Below are positions 56,019 through 64,000 of a stretch of DNA of 64,000 bases, piece by piece (position 1 is the first letter of the stretch; every line of letters starts with the position of its first letter). This DNA comes from Phialophora verrucosa (lineage: Eukaryota; Ascomycota; Eurotiomycetes; Chaetothyriales; Herpotrichiellaceae). A program made the translations under genes and the position numbers. A model generated the notes under the pieces. It ran no database searches. It was given only the letters and a program-made list of their open reading frames with translations, and was not told where the DNA came from. Location of the stretch: positions 248,001 to 312,000 of the forward strand of contig MSED01000001.1 of the NCBI GenBank assembly GCA_002099365.1. The letters are read 5' to 3'.

Positions 56019-57150
56019 TAATACCCGCTATTATAAATATTCAGGCACTGCTAAACCCGCTACCACCGCAGCCCCAGACCCCTAAAAAAGTTCGAACCCG
56101 ATGTACTCGAGACTAACAGCGAGACATTCTAGTCCTTCGAAAGGCTGGCCATTTATATAACTTTATCGCGAAGCTACTGAACATCTCCTAGAGGGTAGTT
56201 TAATATACTATTAAGAAGAAGAAGGCTACACCACAGTATAAGAATATAGGACAGGCACCTCAACTAAATAAATATAAGGTTAATGAGCTTAAAGCTTTTA
56301 TTACTATAAATATATAAACACGCCGAATGACCTATAAATAGCTCGCTGAGGCTCTCTAGCTAGAAGGCGAAGTCGGCCCCGAGTTAATTAAAGCTACCCT
56401 TTACCGCCGTAGTTACTATCGCCGGATTGTACTTCGAAAGCCTCTATTATCTAAAGATGTTAAGGACTTACGGCTTAAATAGGTATAAATATATATTAAT
56501 TAGACGAAGGAATAATAATATAAAGTCGTCTAGAGTGATGAAACCTAAGTTAAGCCTAGTTATCATCGCCCGATAATAGTAACGAGGAAAGCCGGCGAAG
56601 AGCTTTATCTTGACTGTATTAACGAGAGGGTTAAGTTACCATCTAGCTAGATGTTCTAGGTATGCTTCTATAGGAAGATAAAAGCTTTTAGCCTCTTCTA
56701 GGAGAAGGACTGGGGGTTAATTAATAAGGAATCTTACTATACTTATATTGTGCCGTTAGTGGATAGTTATTTCCGCCTATACTTAGACCTTAATTTAAAG
56801 TTTATATAAGATAATATATCTAGGCACGTAGTATAAATTACTATTAACGAGCTAACTAAATAAGGTATACCTCTTATTTACTAGCCACCGAATTCACTAG
56901 ACTTAAACCCGATTAAGACACTCTAGAATATTATGAAGGACTGGATTAAGAAGCATTACCTAAGTCGGTATGCAAGCTATGACGAATTACGGCGGCAGGT
57001 TCTAGAAGCATGGGCTGCAATTGGGGAGGAGACCCTAGAATATTTAATAAGCACGATGCCCTAACGCTGCCAGGACGTTATTAATGCTAATGGGGGCTAC
57101 ACAAAATGGTAGCTTATTAAATAAAAGAAATTTTGTAATGTGATGAAAAG

Positions 57151-57177
57151 ACGGTACAAATTATGCCCAATTAGGCC
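57151..57177 (-). repeat. right terminal inverted repeat of the Tc1/mariner element
   Basis: Reverse complement begins GGCCTAATTGGGC and ends TACCGT, pairing with the left repeat; followed by TA. Confidence 0.85.
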
Positions 57178-57494
57178 TAGCGCCAATTTGGGCTGAGCCC
57201 AGGACTAGTGCCCCCCTCACCCGCAGCTAACGAAAATTCACCCCTGTACCTCGTAGTTTTTGCCCTGGCCCCTAGCCGCACAGCCAGGTTCGTGATCGCG
57301 GGCGTGGCGAGCGGCCTGCCCTCCCTTGCCTCCACAAGGTCCCAAAAATTCCCCAAGATGCTCAGGGGAATCCCCACCCAACGAACCCCGCGGGAAGATT
57401 GGATCACCGGCATCTACATATCCCGCGTCGTTCCCTCTTCGCCGGCCGGCGACTTACACTTCGGTCAATTCCTCTCAGCTTAGCTGTTGTCACT
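57178..57494. promoter_or_regulatory. region between transposon and activator gene
   Basis: Only 317 bases separate the transposon end from the activator start codon, so the element sits in or next to the promoter. Confidence 0.5.
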
Positions 57495-60273
57495 ATGGGT
57501 GTCACGCAACAGCCGGATAATCAGCCCACTGCAAAGAGAGCCAGAGCCTGTGTTCCTTGCCATGACCGAAAGGTTCGGTGTGATGCCGCCGACGCCGGCA
57601 CCCCTTGCACACGCTGTGTAACGGCAAATCGGGCCTCGAGCTGTGTTCTAGTCCCCCTCCCAGAAAGGTCTGCAGGGTTTGCTTCCCCCAGTCATTCCGT
57701 TCCCGTGGTGGTCCCTGCCCAGCTGCGTGAGAGAAGGATTCTTCTTTCTGCGAAGGTCGCTCTAGCAAGGGGCCTGGGGTCCCCTCTGGAGATGGTCGCC
57801 GTTAACATACAGCCTTTGCAGATACAAACGACGACGCATAGATAGCGTGGGTGATACCCAGAGTCGCTTTACAACCGCCCATTGCCCCGAGATCTCTGGT
57901 ACGACTCAATGGTCAAACAGTCCTGGCTCAGAAGCCGATACGCATTTGGTGTGTCACAATCCCCTGGGGTCTCTTCCTAGCCCCTCTTCTCCCTCGAGAC
58001 GCTCTATTAAAGGCCTTTTTCTCTCAGCCACGTGACATTGTCACAGTGTCGAGCAACCAGCCACTTCCGCCTTGCCCGGCCAATGTAGGGCTGCATCCTC
58101 CACCCACAAATCCTGTCAATGGAGGGTTTGTCCACAACTCTGCCAACGGACGTGGTAACCGGGAGACTCACGTGTCACCCCAGAGTCATGCCAGTCGCTC
58201 CGCGCACGGCCAGGCTGATGCCACCCCGCCCTCAGGCTCGCGGGTGGCCCAGGACGATGACTCCCAACTGCAGGTCTACCAGCAGATGTCGCAATGGGAG
58301 GATCCTCACCCGGACCAGCATCGTCTCCAGCAACCGGACCTCCGCCAGGGTCGAGAGGTGATCGAATATCATGGAGGTGTCAATCAAATTACCATCCTGA
58401 GCGAGGTCTTTGGCAAGATGGACCCCAAGCGTTTCGTCCGACTCGTGGTTGATGAGCCCATGGCCAATCCAAGTGTTTCCCCTGGGGGCCCGCAGGAATT
58501 ATGGCGACTCGACGACGAAGACCGAGAGTACCTCCGGAAAAAGGGGGTATTCGACCTGCCTCCTCCCAGAGTGTGGTAAGATACCGTCCATCAGTTCAAA
58601 TGATGAAATGGAGGCAAGGCTAACGTCCCAACAATAGCGAAAAACTCCTCCGACTCTATTTCGATTGTGTATATCCTTATGCACCGGTGTTTGATCGGAT
58701 TGAATTCATGTGTGAATACGAGAGGAATGCGGCGTCACTGTTCCTCCTGCACGCCATCTTCGCCAGTGTTGCATCATATGCATCCTTGGATCAAATCCGC
58801 GAGGCGGGATTCGACAACCATGCAATTGCCCAATCCACCTTCTTCAAACGCGCCTGTTTGCTGTGTGACTTACGAGCCGAACATCGTCAATTGCGTCTCC
58901 TACAAGGCTCCCTGGTCTTGAGTCTCCTCAACTTCTCCTTCGCCATGGACAAAGACTATCGATTCTGGCTGTCCAACGCCGTACGCATCGCCACCCAGAT
59001 TGGCCTCCACAGAGACAACCTCGCCAAAGACTTGGAACTCAGCACCAAGCAGCTATTTCGTCGGCTCTGGTGGTTTATCTACCATCGAGACGCCCTGTTG
59101 GTCTCCAGCGGCTTGGACAATGTCCGCCGCATCCACGACGGCGACTTTGACACCATGCCTTTGGAAGTGACCGATTGGGAAGACGAAATCATTCCCGAGC
59201 GGTTCGCCCACATCCTTCCGCCTATCACACGTCTCCATAAAATGTTTTTCATTGAAAGTTGCAAATTATCCCGCATAGGTAAGTTTTCCCCTCGCGCAGA
59301 TTGATTCATTACGTGGGCACTCTTATCTCACGATACTTGGCCATAGGAGCCCCCTATGTGGAGATCGCTGATGACGCCGATCCGAACGATATTCAACAAG
59401 CCTGGGACGAACTGGAGTTGGCGCTGTTCAACTTGAGACGAGATCTCCCACCAGAGATGTGCATCGATGGAGTTCGTGAATGGTCCGTGAGCAACGTTTG
59501 GCCGTTGGTGTATCTAGCCCGAAGCTACCATTTGGAATGTATCATGTATCGGACGTCGCGGGAACAGCATCGTGTGAGATCGGGCCTGTCGAACTTGACA
59601 ATCAGCGCCGCGAAACGCCTCAATGGCGCCATGTTCGAGTTGGACACGATCGTGGACAGGATCATGCTGCATGATCTCGCCAAATACTGCCCACTGTACC
59701 TGTGAGTTTCTCTTTCCCGCTTGCAACGGGGAACTGCCAGGCACTGACATCTACTCGAGGGTCAATTGTGTTTCGACCCTTTTGGCGTTGCATATTGAAG
59801 TCGCTCTCAATTCATCCACTCCCTACGAAGATCGGCTGTCGGCACAATGTCGGATCCACAATGGGCTCAAATACCTGCGAGGGCTGTCTGAATTTTGGCG
59901 TTCTTTCAAATGGGCTCTTCGATTGTTCGAGGTGATTGTCTCTCGAACTGGTCTGGCGCTGCAAAATGCGAAAGAGACTGTCCCTTTGGAGTCGACCACG
60001 CAAACAAATTCGGACGGAAACAGTCGCAGACCTGGACATGTCGACCAATCGAGCACCGCGGCAAATGGCCTTATGGATTTTGGTGGTGGGCCCAACTACC
60101 CCTTCGCCAGTGATCGCCTCCCCAGCCAAGGGCTTCCCGAAGAACTCTTCAGCATGGGCGATGCTGACGTCCTATTCGGGTCGAGGGTGGGAAGACACAC
60201 CGAAGATTGGCTACAGGATCTTCTAGGATACGATCTCGGCAATTTTGATGATTTCATGTCCAATGTTGTCTGA
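57495..60273 (+). CDS. Zn2Cys6 transcription factor with MHR domain, probable cluster regulator
   Basis: ATG 57495 opens a frame with a full zinc cluster near the N-terminus: ACVPCHDRKVRCDAADAGTPC, then TRC and C (spacing C2C6C8C2C8C). One or more introns between about 57660 and 58060 could not be placed; downstream exons are clear: to 58575, 58638-59278, 59347-59701 and 59760-60273. The MHR region has FKRACLLCDL, the LEL-x-TKQLFRRLWWFIYHRDALL core and W-x-LVYLARSYHLE. The C-terminus is acidic (WLQDLLGYDLGNFDDF), a possible activation region. Its truncated paralogue is at 30520-31640. Location and paralogy suggest it governs the catabolic genes. It is convergent with the hydrolase gene, 45 bases away. 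Confidence 0.85.
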
Positions 60274-60318
60274 GGCCTCAACTCTGCCCTCCTCCTTACG
60301 ACTAGATATGGACAGATA

Positions 60319-61564
60319 TCACTTCTCTGCCGATTTTAAGCATGTTTGCACACAAGATTTGATCCAGTCGACAATCGCTTGATCCGTCCGTTTTCGAATC
60401 TCCGGCGCAACCCATCGCGAACCCATCGCGAAGATGTGGAGCTGGCCCCATTCGACAATGAGACGATGTTTAACCCCAGCCGTCCGGCACAGCTCTGCCC
60501 AGTCCCTGCCATCTTGCATGGCATACTCTGCTCCTCCGACGAGGATGAGTTGGGGACTCAACGGCCTGATCTCGTTGGGTAAGTGGAACAGCGGGTTCAC
60601 GTCGCTAGATTCGCCCGAGACTCCGCCCAGAAACATCTTGTACATCATAGGGACCGACCAGTTGGCCGTGACCACATAGTCGGTTTCGATCAGGGGATTC
60701 CCGCCGTTGTATTGACGAAGAGAAGTGTCCAGCCAGGGCGAGATGAGGACTGATCCGGCCGCTTGAGGAAGTCCAAGTTTGTTCACTTCCAATCCGACCA
60801 TTATTGATAAGGCGGCTGAGACCGCTTATGATTAGCATGGCCGGAGGGCTTTGGAGGGCAAGGGAACACATACCTCCGGCCGAATCTCCCATTAAGATGA
60901 TTCTTTCGGCAGCAATGCCTGATTCGAGAAGGTACTTGTATGCTGAGAGACATTCATCTCTTTGCTTTGGATGACTTGCTTCTGTACTGAGAGCTGCAAT
61001 TGACCAAGGGTGTTAATCTATCTTTGCGACCTATTCTCTCTAGAAGGAAGAAGGGATGGAACGGGGAGGGAATAACGAACTGTATTCGACCGTCAAAAAA
61101 AGTAAATCAATTCCCGCCCTCTCAGCAACCCGAATCCACCGTTGGTAGTATCGGAGATATTGCCTCGCCACACCTCGGGCATACCCACCCCCGTGAGCAT
61201 AGAGCACCACGCAGGGCAGCTTACCATCTGCGCGGTCTGCATTGCTCGCAAATTCGCTGAGTGCTCGGTTTCCAGGTACCAGATAGCCATACCACTCCGA
61301 TGTCTTTTCGGGCGTCTCTGGCACTTTTCTAGCTTTGTCCTCGTCACAATGCGTAATTGGCAATCTGTGAACAACGTCCGGTAGATAAATCGACGCCGAA
61401 GCCAGATACGCCCTTTGAATCTCCGTCCGCAGACTCTGATAGCGTGGGAATCGGGGCAAAAGTAGGCGTTGAAGGACTGAAATGGCCGAGGCGGCCAAGA
61501 ATGTGTATGAAAAAAAGGTGAATGAGAGAGGGTTACGTAGAAACAATGACAGGAGGTGAACCAT
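60319..61564 (-). CDS. alpha/beta hydrolase fold-3 esterase (HSL-like), membrane-anchored
   Basis: Three exons (61564-61081, 60993-60874, 60815-60319), 366 residues. The N-terminus has a hydrophobic segment (FTFFSYTFLAASAISVL) that may anchor it to a membrane. The oxyanion motif HGGG (YAHGGGYARG), the nucleophile elbow GDSAGG split by the second intron, LISPWLDTS and the late His in GQLHIF are those of hormone-sensitive-lipase-like carboxylesterases (steryl acetyl hydrolase type). The first intron uses donor GTTCGT. It probably hydrolyses an ester or lactone; within this cluster it could act on a Baeyer-Villiger product. Confidence 0.88.
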
Positions 61565-61920
61565 TTTGCAATCACTTCTCGTTCTCTCTCGATCTCTCAA
61601 ATGTGCGGTGTGTAGTTGACGCGGCCCTCCAGTGCTCGTGTGCAGGGAGAAACAGAGGTGTCTGTGGAACGGGAGTACAGGACGATTTAGGGGCAAAGCC
61701 TAGCAGCCTAAGCGGAGCACCACCCCGGCGCAGAAACGTACATTGTAGGCAGCCTCAAAAGCCCCCCATTTCTCCAAAGGACGGGGCTACCGCCCACGGA
61801 CACCTAGGGACGTGCTCATCGCTCTCAGCTCGGCGCCGATGGTCGGCCCGCCTTACAACCCCCGGAATATCACGATTCACTACCGGCAGCGGCAATTAAA
61901 TTTGCTACCTAGGTATGTAC
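61565..61920. promoter_or_regulatory. upstream region of the esterase
   Basis: No gene. It carries CTCGGCGCCGA with core TCGGCGCCGA at 61830-61839. Confidence 0.5.
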
Positions 61921-63166
61921 CTACAGAGGAGAGTGCTTAACGACTTGTCGGGACATAGGTCTCGGCTTCGACGGTGGAAGTAATCTACAATGTGCCTTCC
62001 CGTTCCCCAGGACGACTTTCCCGGCATCGTTGATGACGCGAAACCTTAGCTCCGTAAGCCCGTGGTCTACCTGTTGCTGCTGCTGTGGATGCTCTGGGAG
62101 TTTCCAGATTTGTACTCTCAACGTCTGGCCGGGCTTAACGGGAGACACGAATCGAGCTTGAAATTCTTTCAACCGTCCTCCAGAAGCCCGTTGCAGAGTG
62201 TGAGCTGCCATGTTCCAAGTCCAGAGACCGTGAACGATGGCTCCACCCATGCCCATCTTGATGCCGGGGCCTGGGATGGCGTGGAGAGGATTGTAATCGC
62301 CATTGAGACTGGAACTTCCATTATCAACAGTTACACAACGTCGCCTTTCCTGGAAATTCACTCACCGGTATAACAATGCCGTTTCCGGCGTGGCATTGTG
62401 GACGACTTCGTAGTCGGGTAGTCTGTCATGTGGAACTGACGGTTGAACTGTCGAAGGGCCTGAGAAGTAGACGAACATATCAGCGATCAGACGGGGCTGT
62501 ATCATGAGGATGTATCCTGCCCTTTGGACCACCCCAATTTCCTTGCCCAACGGCAAAGACGCTGCCAGTGACCGTGGCATACAGCTCCCCGTTGGGAACC
62601 TCGACCAAGTCCGTTCGAGTTTCTATGACCGTTCCTGCGTTGCCCTTGTCGTAAACTCCCACCAACTCCTGACGAAGTTGGAATTTTCGGCCCTCGGACG
62701 TGACCGGGAGATCCTTGAAGATCTTGATGTGTTTCTGGCCGTCCAGAGTCCGCCTTCTATCGAATGTCGGCAGGCCCTCAATACCTACAATGTCGGTCGG
62801 CTTGCCCAGACTCCGAAAGTCCACCACGTCTTGCGAGGTGCCTTTGTATGCTACACGAACCAGAATACCACGATGGTCAGCATCACTCTCACAGGTGAGG
62901 GCAGGATTGGGCTTTGAGGAGACCCAGTCCATACATACTCAGAGCAAGGGTAAACGTAGGAAACACTTGGAAATCAGGGTCGTCCTCCTGTATCCAGATC
63001 AGATTCTGATTCTTGAAAAAGATCAAACACTTTCAATGTCACTCACGTAGGTGTAACAAGCCTCCTCGCCAGTAATACCAATACTAAGATGGAATAGTAA
63101 TACATCGCGACGATTCCACGACACCTCTTTCGTTGGATAAGTGTATTTTAGCCTAGTTGGATCCAT
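61921..63166 (-). CDS. MaoC-type enoyl-CoA hydratase (double hot-dog), peroxisomal-type
   Basis: Five exons (63166-63047, 63011-62939, 62850-62521, 62459-62366, 62308-61921) give 334 residues. The N-terminal hot-dog covers YTYPTKEVSWNRRDVLLFHLSIG to FPTFTLALTYKG; the C-terminal one has the hydratase-2 motif YRLNGDYNPLHA-x-P (the catalytic Asp/His of D-x-N-P-x-H), IVHGLWTWN and RFVSPVKPGQTL. The third intron starts with GC (AAAGG|GCAGG); splicing it gives GNWGGPKGPSTV, which agrees with the family, whereas the nearby GT would delete GPK. The family hydrates 2-enoyl-CoA to 3-hydroxyacyl-CoA. No clear PTS1 (ends KHSPL). Confidence 0.87.
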
Positions 63167-63484
63167 GTTCGCACCGTCTGCAGCACATGTACGAGAAGCG
63201 GTGGCAAGAGGCCGACGTCTGGAGACGAATGCTGGTGGACTTCTTATATCAGTTCTGGCGTCTCGGCACTTGTGCTCCGAGGCTACGAGCAAAGACTTGA
63301 GAAGGATTGACGCCGAAAATTGGAAATGAAATGGTTCTTGGATAAATTATTTCGAGCCGTGCGTGCACACACGAACTTTGTGCAGACTTCGTCCATCTAT
63401 ATATATCATGGCCGTAACTTCGATAATTTACCAACCTAGCTCTTTGCGTTCAGGGTAATATCATCATCGTCTTCATCCTCATCT
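63167..63484. promoter_or_regulatory. intergenic region, upstream of MaoC-type hydratase
   Basis: No gene. CTCGG at 63262-63266 and CCGAG at 63277-63281 face each other over 10 bases, a wide-spaced version of the cluster palindrome. Confidence 0.4.
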
Positions 63485-64000
63485 TCACGTCTCGGTGACG
63501 GCGTTTGATGCGTTCGCTCCATTTACCACCACACCATTTTTGGTCGTTGGCGGGGCCTCTGGCAAGAGTTCTACCGGCCCGTCAGATGGTCCTAGGTAAT
63601 GAGCCAGATCTCCTCCGTTGAATTCAATCACGTCGAAACCATTGCCCAGGAACTGGAACGGGTTTCCACTCCAATATTCAATCACGTAGTCCTCAAACCG
63701 AGGCTTGGACAGAAGTGAAAAGTATACCAGGCGAGAGCCTGGGAACATGGTCAAACGGCCGTCTTTCTTCCCGTTCTTGAACCAACTCGGGCAGGGGCCC
63801 GACCAGGCAGTTCTCTTAACATAGAGATCGGCGTGAGTGGCAAATGCTTCGCAGACTTCTCTCCTCGGGGTGACGGATTTGATGTCCTCGACCTGCATTT
63901 TGTTGACCACTTCGACAATATTCTTAACCAAGAGCTCACTCATGGCAATGTAAGAACCGTGGCCGAATGGTCCGTATGGTCCACAAATGGTGAAGTAGTT
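63485..64000 (-). CDS. Baeyer-Villiger monooxygenase, C-terminal part (continues beyond window)
   Basis: The frame is open from the right edge (NYFTICGPYGPFGHGSYIAMSE) down to a stop at 63485. It matches the C-terminal exon of the intact BVMO at 51845-53873: GPxGHG, then VNKMQVEDIKSV, VKRTAWSGPCPSWFKNGKKDG, FPGSR and YWSGNPFQFLGNGFD correspond segment by segment. About 172 residues are visible. Whether the rest of the gene is intact cannot be judged. It is a third BVMO locus, and the broken copy at 22401-24405 also has WFKNGKIDG, so the copies are related. Confidence 0.88.
   Translation of the reverse strand, partial: NYFTICGPYGPFGHGSYIAMSELLVKNIVEVVNKMQVEDIKSVTPRREVCEAFATHADLYVKRTAWSGPCPSWFKNGKKDGRLTMFPGSRLVYFSLLSKPRFEDYVIEYWSGNPFQFLGNGFDVIEFNGGDLAHYLGPSDGPVELLPEAPPTTKNGVVVNGANASNAVTET

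Larger units (their letters stand above)
55884..57177 (+). mobile_element. Tc1/mariner-type DNA transposon, RIP-degraded
   Basis: A 1294-base element bounded by TA on both sides (55882-55883 and 57178-57179), as expected for Tc1/mariner target duplication. Ends form imperfect inverted repeats of about 27 bases (GCCTAATTGGGC... and TACCGT core at both ends). The plus strand keeps a dead transposase: YNFIAKLLNIS (HTH-like), VVxSDET (first DDE Asp), DNISRHVV, PPNSLDLNPI (second Asp) and IMKDWIKKHY. Many codons are now TAA/TAG, for example TGG to TAG in VVWSDET. The AT-rich, TpA-rich composition contrasts with the flanks and fits repeat-induced point mutation. Confidence 0.9.

Overview
The window is nuclear DNA from a filamentous ascomycete. 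The genes are split by short GT-AG introns of about 45-90 nt, the proteins are typical of Pezizomycotina (Zn2Cys6 regulators, UBX and CENP-T proteins, Dal5-type and sugar-type MFS carriers, fungal Baeyer-Villiger monooxygenases), and there is a Tc1/mariner copy riddled with RIP-like stops. The abundance of catabolic oxidoreductases would suit the Eurotiomycetes, perhaps a black-yeast relative (Chaetothyriales); that placement is inference. Intron boundaries were read by eye from splice signals, preserved reading frame and family motifs.

Layout. 1-2062: 3' part of a Zn2Cys6-family regulator. 2063-9174: about 7 kb with no recognisable gene, carrying microsatellites. 9175-11174: a tail-to-tail pair encoding the first two steps of eukaryotic L-rhamnose catabolism (L-rhamnose 1-dehydrogenase and L-rhamnono-gamma-lactonase). 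11806-21563: mostly housekeeping genes: a conserved unknown, a secreted Kex2-type protein, a broken Ser/Thr-rich frame, a UBX protein, SURF1/Shy1, CENP-T, and an Htd2-like mitochondrial dehydratase.

From about 22.4 kb to the right edge lies a large accessory catabolic region. It holds one intact and one edge-truncated Baeyer-Villiger monooxygenase, a PTS1-tagged 4-coumarate-CoA-ligase-like enzyme, three SDRs, an extended-SDR reductase, two paralogous 3-hydroxyisobutyrate-dehydrogenase-like enzymes, an EthD-domain protein, a cupin, a metallo-beta-lactamase-fold hydrolase, two alpha/beta hydrolases, a MaoC-type hydratase, two MFS transporters and a Zn2Cys6 activator. The parts list suits a route in which a cyclic ketone is oxidised to a lactone, the ring is opened, the product is oxidised and CoA-activated, and the chain is shortened by peroxisomal beta-oxidation. 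The substrate is unknown.

The same region is decaying. It contains a BVMO pseudogene, a peroxisomal-type thiolase pseudogene, a truncated paralogue of the Zn2Cys6 activator fused to an MFS C-terminal remnant, a second Zn2Cys6 remnant, and the degenerate Tc1/mariner element (55884-57177) beside the surviving activator. Several intergenic regions share a compact palindrome TCGG-N1/2-CCGA, a candidate binding site for a cluster regulator. Two genes appear to use GC-AG introns.
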